Shown: positions 40,604 to 49,454 of the stretch, piece by piece
How the letters are laid out: every line of letters starts with the position of its first letter
Numbering within the stretch: the first letter of the stretch is position 1
Origin: Salinibacterium xinjiangense
GTDB taxonomy: Bacteria; Actinomycetota; Actinomycetes; Actinomycetales; Microbacteriaceae
Assembly (NCBI RefSeq): GCF_014645015.1
Contig: NZ_BMLC01000001.1
Coordinates: 1,006,585-1,070,584 of the forward strand
Length of the DNA: 64,000 nt
Reading direction: 5' to 3'
Program-made: the position numbers and the translations under genes
Notes under the pieces: model-generated
Seen by the model: the letters and a program-made list of their open reading frames with translations, nothing else
What the model was told of the DNA's origin: nothing
Database searches by the model: none

Positions 40604-41878
40604 TTAGTTGAATGCGGTGAAGTTGTTGTCTTCACCGTACTGGTACACGCCGATCGTCGCCTCGGTGGGGTCTCCCACGTCGTTGAACGTGATCGGGCCC
40701 GAGATGCCCTCGTAGTCGACAGTGCCGCCATCGTTGATGATTGCCGCGCAGTCTGCGAACGTGGTGCACTTCTCGCCGTCGCCTGAACCACCGGAGACTT
40801 CCTGGAGCTTCGCTGCGATCTCGGCCGAGTCGGTCGATCCGGCTGCCATCGATGCGAGGGCCAGCAGGATCACCGAGTCGTACGACTCGGCTGCGTAGCT
40901 GAAGTCTTCGAGGTCGGTGTTTCCTTCGCTGACCCAGAAGTCGTTCAGCGCGCCGGTGAACTCGGCGATCGTGTCGACACTCAGGCCCGGAAGGGTGCCC
41001 TTGGCACCGGTGAGGGTGCCCGCCGGGAACGTGTCGCCGAAGTTCTTCAAGTTGCCGTCCACGAAGTAAAGCTGGTCAGCGGGGTAGCCGCTGAGGCCTG
41101 GGATGATCGTGGAAACTTCTTCGAACGTGATCAGTGCGATCGCGTCCGGGTCGGCGGCGAGAACTTCGCTGATCTGGGCGTCGAACGTCGTGTCGCCGGT
41201 GTTGTAGGTGGTCTCTGCGACTACCTCTCCACCAGCGGCTTCGAAGGCGTCCTTGGTGAAGCTGGCGAGACCGGTTCCGTATGAGTCGTTCAGGACGATC
41301 ATGCCGAGGGTCTCGGCGCCGGACTCAGCGATCAGGTTTCCGAGAACCTCACCCTGGAGAACATCCGAGGGAGCGGTGCGGAAGTAGAGACCGTTGTCGT
41401 CATAGTCGGTGAATGCGGCCGAGGTGTTCGCCGGGGAGAACTGGATGACGCCAGCGCCCGTGACCTGGTCGATGAACTGCAGCGAGACGCCGGACGATGC
41501 TGCACCGAGGATGGCCTTGACGTCTTCACCCAGAAGGCGGGGGATCTCGGTCTCGTATGCCTTGTTGTCAGTATCGCCCGAGTCGCCCTGCACGAGTTCG
41601 ATCTGGATTCCCAGGTCGGCAGCGTTGATCTCGGAGACCGCGTACTCGCCACCGGCGATTTCGGGCGGGCCGAGGAAGGCGAGGTTACCCGTGACCGGGA
41701 GAGCCGTACCGAGCTTCAGCGAAAGGTCCTGCGCTGGGCCGCTGCTGCTTCCACCCTCTTCTGCGGGTGCTGCACAGCCGCTCAAGACGATTGCACTCAC
41801 ACCGACGATGGCGATGCCACCCATCAGGGATTTGAGTGACCGCGAGCGTGAGGCCTTGGCCTTCGCGAATACGCTCAT
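40604..41878 (-). CDS. Branched-chain amino acid-type ABC transporter substrate-binding lipoprotein (first copy)
   Basis: A 424-residue periplasmic-binding-type lipoprotein, peptide-binding class I (LivJ-like). The ATG at 41878 has AAGGAG upstream and gives a basic start, a helix and the lipobox VLSGC (Cys near 36). The domain begins LKLGTALPVTGNLAFLGPP, with binding-site signatures such as GAASSGVSLQFIDQVTGAGV and QFSPANTS, and ends in a GVYQYGED strand. It is convergent with livHMGF and should deliver substrate to that transporter. A palindromic candidate operator lies at 41976-41995. The substrate could be branched-chain amino acids or a related amide or urea type; the sequence does not decide. 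Confidence 0.92.
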   Translation of the reverse strand: MSVFAKAKASRSRSLKSLMGGIAIVGVSAIVLSGCAAPAEEGGSSSGPAQDLSLKLGTALPVTGNLAFLGPPEIAGGEYAVSEINAADLGIQIELVQGDSGDTDNKAYETEIPRLLGEDVKAILGAASSGVSLQFIDQVTGAGVIQFSPANTSAAFTDYDDNGLYFRTAPSDVLQGEVLGNLIAESGAETLGMIVLNDSYGTGLASFTKDAFEAAGGEVVAETTYNTGDTTFDAQISEVLAADPDAIALITFEEVSTIIPGLSGYPADQLYFVDGNLKNFGDTFPAGTLTGAKGTLPGLSVDTIAEFTGALNDFWVSEGNTDLEDFSYAAESYDSVILLALASMAAGSTDSAEIAAKLQEVSGGSGDGEKCTTFADCAAIINDGGTVDYEGISGPITFNDVGDPTEATIGVYQYGEDNNFTAFN

Positions 41879-41975
41879 GTTGCTCCTTGCGTGTTGTATT
41901 ACATGGGAATGAGGGCCACTACGGTGTGGCCACTCAGCCAAGGTATGCGCAGGAGAGTCTCGGCACAATACAAGG

Positions 41976-41995
41976 GTGTTACAGACGTGTAACAC
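41976..41995. promoter_or_regulatory. Perfect palindromic operator candidate upstream of livJ
   Basis: GTGTTACAGACGTGTAACAC is a perfect 8-4-8 inverted repeat, about 98 bases before the livJ start. It also reads as GTTAC-N6-GTAAC, close to the half-site spacing of actinobacterial GlnR nitrogen-control sites, so nitrogen regulation is a reasonable inference. No regulator gene is nearby. Confidence 0.6.
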
Positions 41996-42061
41996 GACAC
42001 GATCGTTATATTCCGTGATGTTGGGCCCATGCAGCCGATGTCGACTGCGGGGCATCCGAAT

Positions 42062-43315
42062 TCAGTTGATCCTGGTGAAGATGTTGTCGGCACCGTACGT
42101 GTACAGGCCGATCACCGCATCAGCGGGGTCACCGTTTTCGTCGAAGGTGATCGGCCCTGATGGGCCGTCATAGTCGACTGCATTTCCTTCGAGAATGAAC
42201 CGTGCGGCTTGCCCGAATGTCGTAGCCTTCTCGCCGCCTCCGACACCTCCGGAGACTTCCTGCAGCATGCTGGCGATGGCGACGCCCGACGTATCGTCCG
42301 CCGCAAGCGCGGCGAGCGCCACGAGCATCACGGCGTCATACGACTCCGCCGCATAACTGAAGTCGGTGAGAGCGGGGTTGATCCCGAGCAGGCGATCGGT
42401 GAAATCCGTCAGGGCGGAGAGATCGAGGCCGGGACGCGTCGCCGTCGCTCCGGTCAGGCTCCCGGCGGCGAAATCCACACTCTGGTCACTGGTGGGCAGC
42501 CCCACGAAGTAGAGCTCGTCACCGGTGAAACCGGCCCCAGTGAGGCCGGGCACCGCGAGCTTCGCCAACGTCGGCGTGACGACAGCAACCGCCGCAGGTG
42601 AGCTTGCGGCCACTTCGTCGACCTGGGTCTGCAGGGTGGTGGATGCCGCATCGAATGCGACACTCGAGACCACGGTTCCACCCGCGCGCTCGAACGCATC
42701 GGCGAGCGCCTCGGGCAATCCGGGCTCGCAATACCCGCTCTGGTAAAGGATCCCGAGAGTCTGCACGCCGGACTCCGCGATCTGCTCCCCCAGCGCCGAA
42801 CCCTCCCTGGCGCAGGATGGAGCGGTGCGCCAGTAGAGGTTGTCATCGGCATACCGGCTGAAGTCCGGCGAGATATTGCCCGGTGACACCTGGACGACTC
42901 CCGCGTTGACGATCTGGTCGATGACCTTTTTCGACACGCCATCGGAGATCGCTCCGACAATAGCCGAGACACCGCTGTCGATCAGCGTCGTCACCGATGT
43001 GATGCCGACATCGGTGGTGGCGTCACCGGCATCCTGGCTCGTTGCGGTGACGGTGAGCCCGACATCGGCGTCGTTGATCTCCTGAACAGCGAGGTCGAAT
43101 CCGGCCTGCGCCGACGGCCCGAACGCAGCCAAGGAGCCCGTCTGAGGCAGCAGTGCCCCGATGGACAGCGACAGGTCGGGTCGCGGTAGCGGAGTCGCGG
43201 TGGGCACGACGGAGGCCTCCGTGCATCCGGCAAGCATGACGGCGATAGCCGTAACAAGGCCGACCGCGGCGACTCGAGTGCGAGTAATAGGAAACGTGGG
43301 CATGGTGTTTTTCAT
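42062..43315 (-). CDS. Branched-chain amino acid-type ABC transporter substrate-binding lipoprotein (second copy)
   Basis: A 417-residue paralogue of the adjacent LivJ-like protein with the same architecture: signal peptide, lipobox MLAGC, a proline-rich linker and the LivJ fold. The two proteins align along their length (ALLPQTGSLAAFGPSAQA against TALPVTGNLAFLGPPEIA; both end in a GPITF motif and a YGxDNxF strand). The copy has two extra cysteines (SCAREG, SGYCEPG) that may form a disulfide. It lies 183 bases upstream of the first copy. The ATG at 43315 or the one four codons later could be the start. Divergence suggests a second substrate range for one permease. Confidence 0.9.
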   Translation of the reverse strand: MKNTMPTFPITRTRVAAVGLVTAIAVMLAGCTEASVVPTATPLPRPDLSLSIGALLPQTGSLAAFGPSAQAGFDLAVQEINDADVGLTVTATSQDAGDATTDVGITSVTTLIDSGVSAIVGAISDGVSKKVIDQIVNAGVVQVSPGNISPDFSRYADDNLYWRTAPSCAREGSALGEQIAESGVQTLGILYQSGYCEPGLPEALADAFERAGGTVVSSVAFDAASTTLQTQVDEVAASSPAAVAVVTPTLAKLAVPGLTGAGFTGDELYFVGLPTSDQSVDFAAGSLTGATATRPGLDLSALTDFTDRLLGINPALTDFSYAAESYDAVMLVALAALAADDTSGVAIASMLQEVSGGVGGGEKATTFGQAARFILEGNAVDYDGPSGPITFDENGDPADAVIGLYTYGADNIFTRIN

Positions 43316-43482
43316 CAGATTTTCTGGCCCGTCTGGTGATCACCCAACTCGATCACCCCGCGACAGCATCCCGCTCGAAAACGAACCTGATGTCCTTTCG
43401 AACTAATAGATACCGTGATGTCCCGATGACACATCACCCTCCGGGTGACGGTGACCGGACCGGAGCCCCATCGTAGTCGATG

Positions 43483-44415
43483 TCACTTCCCAGGGGCACG
43501 GCGGCGGCGTTGGCGTGCGGCCGCAACAAACATGTCGATGGTGAGGACCGCGAGCGCAAGCCATACGATCCCGAACCCCAGCCAGCGCTCTGGCGGCATC
43601 TCCTCGTTGAGCACGACCACGCCGACGACGAGCTGCAGGATCGGCGCGATGTACTGCACGAGCCCCATATAGGTCAGTGGGAGTCTTCTCGAGGCTGCGG
43701 CGAAGAGGATGAGTGGAACCGCCGTAGCGACGCCGAGCGACAGGATCAGTGCAGTGTGGCCAGCGCCCTCTGTCGCGATCGTCAACCCGCCCGCCGCACC
43801 TATGACGAGGAGCGCAACAGCGGCGGCGGGGGCGAGCACGGCCGTCTCGATGGCCAGCCCACTGATCGCGTCGGCTTTGGGGCCTACCCGCTTCTTCACC
43901 AGCCCGTACAGGCCGAAGCTGAAGGCCAGCGTGAGCGCGATCCACGGGAACGCGCCGTATCCGATCGCGAGCACGAACACCGCCACCGCGCTGACACCGA
44001 TCGCGACCCACTGCAGCGGACGCAACCGCTCACGCAGCACGATCACGCCGAGCAGCACGGTCACGATGGGGTTGGTGAAGTAACCGAGCGATGCTTCCAC
44101 AACGTGGCCGGTCACACTCGCGAATACGTATACGACCCAGTTCACGAGGATGAACACCCCGGCGACAGAGAGCGTCAGCAGTGTGGCTCGATCGCGGAGA
44201 ATGGCGAGCAACCGCGGCCAGCCACGGGTCGCCGAGATCAGAAGCGCGCAGAAGACCAGGGAGAGGACGATGCGCCATGCGACTATCTCGATGGGGCCAG
44301 CGGGCTGGAGCGAGACGAACAGAACCGGGAGGAAGCCCCACAGTACGTACGAAGCGACGGCGAAAGCGAGCCCCGGTCGCGACACCCGGTCGTCAGCTGC
44401 GGGAGTCGTTGACAC
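43483..44415 (-). CDS. rarD: EamA-family transporter RarD
   Basis: A 310-residue protein with ten helices in two EamA repeats. The RarD signature is clear: AVASYVLWGFLPVLFVSLQ, a WRIVLSLVFC stretch after helix 2, and in the second half LGFGIVWLALAVLTID. The best-known member was tied to chloramphenicol sensitivity; substrates are unknown, and amino-acid-like or drug efflux is possible. It follows groES in the same direction but is separated from it by a terminator, so it is probably transcribed alone. Confidence 0.9.
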   Translation of the reverse strand: MSTTPAADDRVSRPGLAFAVASYVLWGFLPVLFVSLQPAGPIEIVAWRIVLSLVFCALLISATRGWPRLLAILRDRATLLTLSVAGVFILVNWVVYVFASVTGHVVEASLGYFTNPIVTVLLGVIVLRERLRPLQWVAIGVSAVAVFVLAIGYGAFPWIALTLAFSFGLYGLVKKRVGPKADAISGLAIETAVLAPAAAVALLVIGAAGGLTIATEGAGHTALILSLGVATAVPLILFAAASRRLPLTYMGLVQYIAPILQLVVGVVVLNEEMPPERWLGFGIVWLALAVLTIDMFVAAARQRRRRAPGK

Positions 44416-44444
44416 TGATCCAGCCTAAAGGCGGCGGCGGACGC

Positions 44445-44477
44445 AAAAGACCCCGTGGCAGAACCACGGGGTCTTTT
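44445..44477 (-). terminator. Intrinsic terminator of groES
   Basis: A perfect 14-bp stem (AAAAGACCCCGTGG) with a CAGAA loop and terminal A/T runs on both sides lies 40 bases beyond the groES stop. Confidence 0.93.
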
Positions 44478-44516
44478 CGGCAGTATTCCGCTTGGGCGGA
44501 ACCTGATGAAACGAAA

Positions 44517-44813
44517 CTAGCGGACGACGACCGCGAGCACGTCGCGAGCCGACAGGACGAGGAGGTCTTCTCCGCCGTACTTCACTTCGGTTCCGCCGTA
44601 CTTGGAGTAGATGACCTTGTCACCGACTGCGATGTCGAGGGGAACGCGGTTGCCGTTATCGTCGATGCGGCCGGGTCCCACTGCAACGACCTCGCCCTCC
44701 TGGGGCTTCTCCTTCGCGGTGTCAGGGATGACAAGACCCGACGCTGTGGTCGTTTCTGCCTCTACCTGCCTGATGACGATTCGATCTTCGAGCGGCTTGA
44801 TGGACACCGACAC
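44517..44813 (-). CDS. groES: Co-chaperonin GroES
   Basis: A 98-residue GroES/Cpn10, the lid of the GroEL folding chamber. It has [13 protein letters not shown] at the start, the mobile-loop region ([21 protein letters not shown]), roof and core strands ([21 protein letters not shown]) and the end VLAVVVR. The GTG at 44813 is preferred, with AGAGG seven bases upstream; the GTG two codons later is also possible. No groEL follows: rarD lies beyond a terminator. Two CIRCE boxes and a good promoter lie upstream, so HrcA should repress it outside heat stress. Confidence 0.96.
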   Translation of the reverse strand: MSVSIKPLEDRIVIRQVEAETTTASGLVIPDTAKEKPQEGEVVAVGPGRIDDNGNRVPLDIAVGDKVIYSKYGGTEVKYGGEDLLVLSARDVLAVVVR

Positions 44814-44843
44814 GGTTGACCTCTGCTTTCCTGAAAACTTGGG

Positions 44844-44870
44844 TTGGCACACTCCCTGTGAGAGTGCCAA
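44844..44870. promoter_or_regulatory. CIRCE element 2 (proximal), HrcA operator
   Basis: Half-sites TTGGCACAC and GAGTGCCAA are separated by nine bases; one position is off the ideal symmetric arm. It lies just downstream of the promoter, over the likely transcription start. Confidence 0.85.
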
Positions 44871-44874
44871 CTTC

Positions 44875-44903
44875 ACTATAGAGCCTCGTTGGCACTCGAT
44901 CAA
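44875..44903 (-). promoter_or_regulatory. groES promoter
   Basis: On the minus strand, -35 TTGATC (44898-44903) and -10 TATAGT (44875-44880) are 17 bases apart. The -35 lies inside the spacer of the distal CIRCE box, so HrcA binding there would block sigma factor access. Confidence 0.8.
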
Positions 44904-44915
44904 CGTGAGTGCCAG
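44889..44915. promoter_or_regulatory. CIRCE element 1 (distal), HrcA operator
   Basis: Half-sites TTGGCACTC and GAGTGCCAG are separated by nine bases (GATCAACGT), matching the classical TTAGCACTC-N9-GAGTGCTAA with G/C substitutions common in actinobacteria. Confidence 0.93.
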
Positions 44916-44967
44916 ATCAGTCCCACCCGTATCGTGAGAATGCCGTCGCCACGGGTACCGTGAGGGA

Positions 44968-46149
44968 ATGGATCAGGCCGAACTCAGAGAACTCTTTTCA
45001 GTCGAAGGGCTCAGGTTGCTCGACTCGCTGCCGCCGTTCGATTCGACGGCCGATGTGGTTCGCACGGTGTCAGACCTGCGTAAAGCCGGGCATGACGCTG
45101 GGCTTGTTGCCGCCGTGCTCAATCAGGCAAAGCTCCGACACCGGGCCACCGCCAAGTTCGGTTCGTTCGCTGAACGGATGCTGTTCACCGAAGCCGGGCT
45201 CGAACAGGCCACCCGCCTCGGGGTGGCGGCCCACCATGCCGGACGCTTCGCCGATGCCGGCGTCAAGTGGGTGGCGGATCTCGGGTGCGGCATCGGGGCG
45301 GATGCCCTCGCCATCGCCGCACTGGAGCTCGAGGTGACCGCGGTCGAGCGCGACGAGGTCACCGCGGCCATCGCCGCGTACAACCTGGCTCCGTGGTCGA
45401 ACGCGCGCGTGGAGCACTCTGCCGCAGAAGAGATCGATCTCGCCGGTGTCGATGGTATCTACCTCGACCCCGCCCGTCGCGACGGCGCCAGACGACTTCG
45501 CGATCCCGGTGACTGGTCGCCATCGCTCGACTTCGCCTTCGGCCTCGCCGAGCTCTACCCGACGGGCATCAAACTCGGCCCGGGTATCGACCGTGAGCTG
45601 ATTCCCACCGAAGCCGAAGCCCAGTGGATCTCCGTCGAACGGGATGTGGTCGAGCTTGGACTGTGGTTCGGGGCCCTCGCCCGTCCGGGCATCCGCCGCT
45701 CCGCGCTCGTCATCAGCGGCATGGGAACCGCGGAAATGACCGCGGCCGCCGACAGCGAGGATGCGGAGGTCGGTGCGCTCGGCGGCTTCGTCTACGAGCC
45801 CGACGGCGCGGTCATCCGGGCCCGGCTGATTGGAGACCTGGCTCGCGCCGTCAATGGCAGGATGCTCGACCCGTCGATCGCATATGTGACCTCGGACGAG
45901 GCCCACCACACCCCGTTCGCCACGTGCTTTCGCGTGATCGAGGAGTTTCCCCTCGACAAGCGCACCCTGAAGCGCGAGATCGCCGCTCGCCGTATCGGGA
46001 CCCTTGAGATCAAAAAACGCGGCGTCGACATCGATCCGGCCGAGTTCAGGACCGCACTCGCACCGAAAGGCGACGCGAGTGGCACCCTCATGCTCACGCG
46101 GATAGGTTCGCAGCGGCGGGCACTTCTCGTCGAAAGAGTGACCTTCTAG
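44968..46149 (+). CDS. Class I SAM-dependent methyltransferase with THUMP-like domain
   Basis: A 393-residue protein. Residues about 95-230 form a Rossmann methyltransferase core with motif [17 protein letters not shown], an acidic residue after strand 2 (VTAVERDE) and [13 protein letters not shown] at motif IV. The carboxy-terminal region (about 300-393) is the THUMP-like domain often fused to these enzymes in actinobacteria. The amino-terminal 60 residues are helical. An RNA substrate is plausible but unproven. It starts 155 bases from groES on the opposite strand and ends in a 17-bp tandem repeat shared with the convergent gene. Confidence 0.87.
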   Translation: MDQAELRELFSVEGLRLLDSLPPFDSTADVVRTVSDLRKAGHDAGLVAAVLNQAKLRHRATAKFGSFAERMLFTEAGLEQATRLGVAAHHAGRFADAGVKWVADLGCGIGADALAIAALELEVTAVERDEVTAAIAAYNLAPWSNARVEHSAAEEIDLAGVDGIYLDPARRDGARRLRDPGDWSPSLDFAFGLAELYPTGIKLGPGIDRELIPTEAEAQWISVERDVVELGLWFGALARPGIRRSALVISGMGTAEMTAAADSEDAEVGALGGFVYEPDGAVIRARLIGDLARAVNGRMLDPSIAYVTSDEAHHTPFATCFRVIEEFPLDKRTLKREIAARRIGTLEIKKRGVDIDPAEFRTALAPKGDASGTLMLTRIGSQRRALLVERVTF

Positions 46150-46183
46150 AAAGAGTGACCTTCTAGAACAGAGTGATCTTCTA
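46132..46183. repeat. Three tandem 17-18 bp copies bridging two convergent stop codons
   Basis: GAAAGAGTGACCTTCTA occurs twice without change (46132-46148, 46149-46165), followed by an 18-base diverged third copy (46166-46183). The first carries the end of the methyltransferase gene; the last ends in the reverse-strand stop of the DUF4190 gene. Confidence 0.93.
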
Positions 46184-46753
46184 GAACGCGGATCCGGGCA
46201 GCGCGACCAGGAAGATGAGCAGCACGCCAATTCCCGACACGAGCGAGATGCCCACCCCCACGTAGCCCGTGATCAGGGCCGTTACCCAGAAACCTTTGGC
46301 CCAGGGCTCGCGTTTCCGCGCGATGTGACCCATTATCACTCCGGCCAGCGCAGGCAGGAACCCGAACCCGACGAACGAGCCGAGCACTCCGACAATTCCG
46401 GCGATCATGGCGACGAGACTGAGGGTCTGGCTGGGGCCTACAGCCACGGGGGCGTAGGTGTTGGGCTGCGCGGGGGCCGGGGAAGCGTGCGGGTTGGGCT
46501 GCGCGACCACTGCGTACAGCAGGGTCGCAGCCGGTGCCGCATAGGGATCAGGGCGGGCGGCGGCAGGAGTCGCAGCCGCTGGCGCTACCGGGGCTAAGGG
46601 AGGCAGTGGGGCCGGCGGGGATGCGGGCGTCGCGGCCGCGGCGGGCGGCGCGGCCACGACCGGCGCAGGCTCCACGGGAGCCGGTGGCACCGTTTCTGTT
46701 GATGTCGGAACCGGAACCGGCGGAATCTCGTTGTCGGGGGTCGTGTCGGCCAT
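46181..46753 (-). CDS. DUF4190-type membrane protein with long proline/alanine-rich amino terminus
   Basis: A 190-residue protein. Residues 1-105 are low-complexity Pro/Ala/Val (PPVPVPTSTETVPP and similar). Residues about 108-190 hold two helices with the DUF4190 pattern (LVAMIAGIVGVLGSFVGFGFL, GVIMGHIARKREPWAKGF, ITGYVGVGISLVSG). The ATG at 46753 is chosen because the low-complexity region begins there. A paralogue lies just upstream on the same strand. The family has no known function. Confidence 0.85.
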   Translation of the reverse strand: MADTTPDNEIPPVPVPTSTETVPPAPVEPAPVVAAPPAAAATPASPPAPLPPLAPVAPAAATPAAARPDPYAAPAATLLYAVVAQPNPHASPAPAQPNTYAPVAVGPSQTLSLVAMIAGIVGVLGSFVGFGFLPALAGVIMGHIARKREPWAKGFWVTALITGYVGVGISLVSGIGVLLIFLVALPGSAF

Positions 46754-46824
46754 GAGTGCTCCAGTCGATCCGTGAGTCGAAAATTCCTGAAACACACACC
46801 AGTGGGCGTGCGCTCCAGCAGTGA

Positions 46825-47133
46825 TCAGTAGTTGTAGCCTGCGGTAGCCGCACCAAAAATCAGACCGAACCAGACAATGACGAGGATGACGACGACAACA
46901 ATTCCGAGGTATCCGAGGATGAGGCCGATGATCGCGAGAATGTTGCCCTGCTCACCGGTCTTCTTGATCTGGCTGAGGGCGATGTGACCGGTGATGATTC
47001 CCGCAAGGTGGATGCCGATGACCGAGGCCACGAGAGAGATGATGGCCAGCGTGTTCCACCTCGCGGCCGGTGCTCCCACAGGAGCGCCATAGGGCTGTTG
47101 GGGAACGGATGAGTACGGGGTGGGTTCGGTCAT
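46825..47133 (-). CDS. DUF4190 membrane protein
   Basis: A 102-residue paralogue of the previous protein with a short amino terminus (PYSSVPQQPYGAPVG) and the same two-helix domain (TLAIISLVASVIGIHLAG, ITGHIALSQIKKTGEQGN, LGYLGIVVVVILVIVWFG). The ATG at 47133 is preceded by AGAGGG. Transcription probably continues into the adjacent DUF4190 gene 71 bases downstream. Function unknown. Confidence 0.87.
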   Translation of the reverse strand: MTEPTPYSSVPQQPYGAPVGAPAARWNTLAIISLVASVIGIHLAGIITGHIALSQIKKTGEQGNILAIIGLILGYLGIVVVVILVIVWFGLIFGAATAGYNY

Positions 47134-47251
47134 GATCGCCCTCTTTCTGAAAGTTGGTGCCGTATCGGCGTTGCCATAGTTGCAGCGTCGCGCTGGCATG
47201 TCAACGCGGCCACGGCGCCCGCCGGAGCCGACGGACCGCAGCGAAAACGCG

Positions 47252-48343
47252 CTAGACCTGGATCGTGGTGACAGGAAGGGTGGAATCCGCCCCGAAGTCG
47301 AGAGTCGACGGCGCGTGCCCGGCCATGATGAGTTGCGCACCGAGCGCCGCGATCATGGCGCCGTTATCGGTGCAGAGCGACAGGGGCGGAATGCGCAACC
47401 GGATGCCCGCAGCGACGCAGCGCTCGGCGGCGAGCTCGCGGACTCGCGCGTTGGCGACCACCCCGCCACCGAGCAGGAGTCTCGGCACTCCCAGGTCGGT
47501 GCACGCGGCCACGGCCTTCGTGAGCAGCACGTCCACGACGGCCTCACGGAAGCTCGCTGCGACGTCTGCGACGGGGACTTCGGAACCCGCATCCTGCTCC
47601 CGTTCCACCCACCGCGCTACGGCGGTCTTGAGCCCCGAGAAGGAGAAGTCGTAGCGATGCTTTTCCATATCTTTGGGAAGGCTGAGGCCCCGCGGGAACC
47701 TGATCGCCTTCGGGTCTCCCCCCACGGCGACCCTATCGATGTGGGGTCCCCCCGGGTAGGGCAGGCCGAGAAGCCGTGCGACCTTGTCGAACGCTTCTCC
47801 TGCGGCATCGTCGATCGTCTCGCCCAGCAACTCCACATCGGAGACGAGGTCTCTCACCAGCAGTAGCGAGGTGTGTCCGCCGGAGACGAGCAGGGCGATC
47901 GTCGGGTATTCGAGCGGCTCGCCATTCCTGGTGAGGTCAGTGCTGCTGAGGTCAGTGCTGGTGAGGTCAGTGCGGATGAGGTCCGCTCCGACGTGGCCGA
48001 CGAGGTGGTTCACCGCGTAGAGGGGCTTGTCGAGCGCGACAGCGAGCGCCTTGGCCGCACCCACCCCGACCATGAGCGCCCCAGCCAGCCCCGGTCCGCT
48101 GGTCACCGCGATCGCGTCGAGCTCGGCGAGCGTGACATCCGCCTCCGACAATGCCTGCTCGATGGCCGGCACCATCGCCTCGAGGTGCGCACGCGCGGCC
48201 ACCTCGGGCACCACACCGCCGTAGCGGGCGTGTTGATCCATGGATGACGAGATCACGTTGGCGAGCAGCTCGGTGCCGCGCACGATGCCGATGCCGGTCT
48301 CGTCACAGCTCGACTCGATGCCGAGGACTAACGGCGCGCTCAT
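47252..48343 (-). CDS. tsaD: tRNA N6-adenosine threonylcarbamoyltransferase TsaD
   Basis: A 363-residue Kae1/TsaD enzyme that transfers threonylcarbamoyl to A37 of ANN-decoding tRNAs. It begins [16 protein letters not shown]; metal ligands H113 and H117 are in VNHLVGH; the nucleotide sites include [10 protein letters not shown] and the [11 protein letters not shown] helix. It is about 15 residues longer than usual because a 15-bp tandem repeat adds TDLTS-like pentapeptides (residues about 124-140). The ATG at 48343 overlaps the rimI stop as ATGA. It is the last gene of the tsaE-tsaB-rimI-tsaD series. Confidence 0.96.
   Translation of the reverse strand: MSAPLVLGIESSCDETGIGIVRGTELLANVISSSMDQHARYGGVVPEVAARAHLEAMVPAIEQALSEADVTLAELDAIAVTSGPGLAGALMVGVGAAKALAVALDKPLYAVNHLVGHVGADLIRTDLTSTDLSSTDLTRNGEPLEYPTIALLVSGGHTSLLLVRDLVSDVELLGETIDDAAGEAFDKVARLLGLPYPGGPHIDRVAVGGDPKAIRFPRGLSLPKDMEKHRYDFSFSGLKTAVARWVEREQDAGSEVPVADVAASFREAVVDVLLTKAVAACTDLGVPRLLLGGGVVANARVRELAAERCVAAGIRLRIPPLSLCTDNGAMIAALGAQLIMAGHAPSTLDFGADSTLPVTTIQV
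47928..47984 (-). repeat. 15-bp tandem repeat inside tsaD
   Basis: Three good copies and one degenerate copy of CTGGTGAGGTCAGTG (plus strand) encode STDLT-like pentapeptides in TsaD directly after the metal-binding histidines. Unit length preserves the frame. Confidence 0.92.
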
Positions 48344-48822
48344 GCCACACTCATTTCGGGTTGCGGGATGACCAGCCGCATGATGATCGCGTCGACTCCG
48401 TCTGGCTGGTAGTACTTCGGGCGTACCGCGATCTGCTCGAAACCGAGTGACAGGTACAGCGCCTGCGCCGATGGGTTGTCGTCGCGCACCTCGAGGAATA
48501 TCTCCCTGGCGCCCCTGGATCGCGCCTCGGAGATCAGGTGCAGCATCAGCACTCGCCCAAGACCCCGGCGACGTGTGGACTCGGCCACAGCGATCGTCTG
48601 GATGTCGGCCTGCGGTTCCCGCAGCGGCGAGCGCAACCCTGCATAGGCGTCGACCTGCGTCGGGGCATCCGGCGGGAAGGCGACGACGTAGTAGCCGTGC
48701 CGATCGCCGAGCTCGGCCCGCATGATCGCCGACGACCAGGCGTCCGTCGTGAATACCTGCGACTCGATTTTCATGATCGCGTCGAGATCGTCGACGGTGG
48801 CGCGTCGCAACTGCCAGGTCAT
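48340..48822 (-). CDS. rimI: Ribosomal protein S18-alanine N-acetyltransferase RimI
   Basis: A 160-residue GNAT acetyltransferase. The acetyl-CoA site is [20 protein letters not shown] (R/Q-x-x-G-x-G/A), followed by [22 protein letters not shown], typical of RimI. In E. coli it acetylates the amino terminus of ribosomal protein S18, although actinobacterial RimI proteins may act on several amino termini. It is coupled by ATGA overlaps to tsaB before it and tsaD after it. Confidence 0.94.
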   Translation of the reverse strand: MTWQLRRATVDDLDAIMKIESQVFTTDAWSSAIMRAELGDRHGYYVVAFPPDAPTQVDAYAGLRSPLREPQADIQTIAVAESTRRRGLGRVLMLHLISEARSRGAREIFLEVRDDNPSAQALYLSLGFEQIAVRPKYYQPDGVDAIIMRLVIPQPEMSVA

Positions 48823-49454
48823 GAGGTGACCCGCTTCGGCCCGCTCGACATCGTGACGTCGGGCGATCGCAGGTAGAGCGCGCCGGGCCGACCATCGAAC
48901 GCATCGTCGAAGGCACGGCCGTTCGCGAACATCGTCTCCGCCAACATCCCGAGCGCTCCGGCAGACACCGTGGCGGCCTCGAGCAGTCGGTACCCAGCGA
49001 ATCCGTCGACGGCGGTCTCGAGCTCGCCCACCCGGACAAGCCCGGGCCCGTTCGTGCGGATCGGGAGGCCGGCGGCATCCGACCCCGAATAGGTCGACCA
49101 GTAGACCTCGCGTCGCCTGGCGTCTGTTGCCACGAGGGTCGGCGCGGTGCATCCGAAGGCGATGGCGTCGTGGCTCACGGCCGGGATGATCAACTTCCCG
49201 GCACCCAGCGCGAACGCGCGCGCGGCGGCGATCCCCACCCTGAGCCCCGTGAACGGGCCGGGACCCATGCCCGCGACCACCCCGGAGAGATCCGCGACCT
49301 CGATCCCGGCGTCGGCGATGCTGCGCGCGATGAGGGTGCCGATCACCTCGGCATGCCGTCGCGTGTCGTCGGACGAATGCTCTGCAAGGATGCCGCCTTC
49401 GCGGTCAACGACCGCAACGCTCGTTCCGGCCGATGTGTCAATGGCGAGCAGCAT
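48819..49454 (-). CDS. tsaB: t6A biosynthesis protein TsaB
   Basis: A 211-residue ASKHA-fold protein that pairs with TsaD. It begins [17 protein letters not shown] and contains [21 protein letters not shown], the family signature; it lacks the TsaD metal site, as expected of the regulatory partner. It overlaps the end of tsaE by 17 bases and the start of rimI by four. Confidence 0.95.
   Translation of the reverse strand: MLLAIDTSAGTSVAVVDREGGILAEHSSDDTRRHAEVIGTLIARSIADAGIEVADLSGVVAGMGPGPFTGLRVGIAAARAFALGAGKLIIPAVSHDAIAFGCTAPTLVATDARRREVYWSTYSGSDAAGLPIRTNGPGLVRVGELETAVDGFAGYRLLEAATVSAGALGMLAETMFANGRAFDDAFDGRPGALYLRSPDVTMSSGPKRVTS

Noticed and set aside
45070-46230. 386-codon minus-strand frame opposite the methyltransferase gene
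   Set aside because: Antisense shadow; the plus-strand protein has clear methyltransferase motifs.
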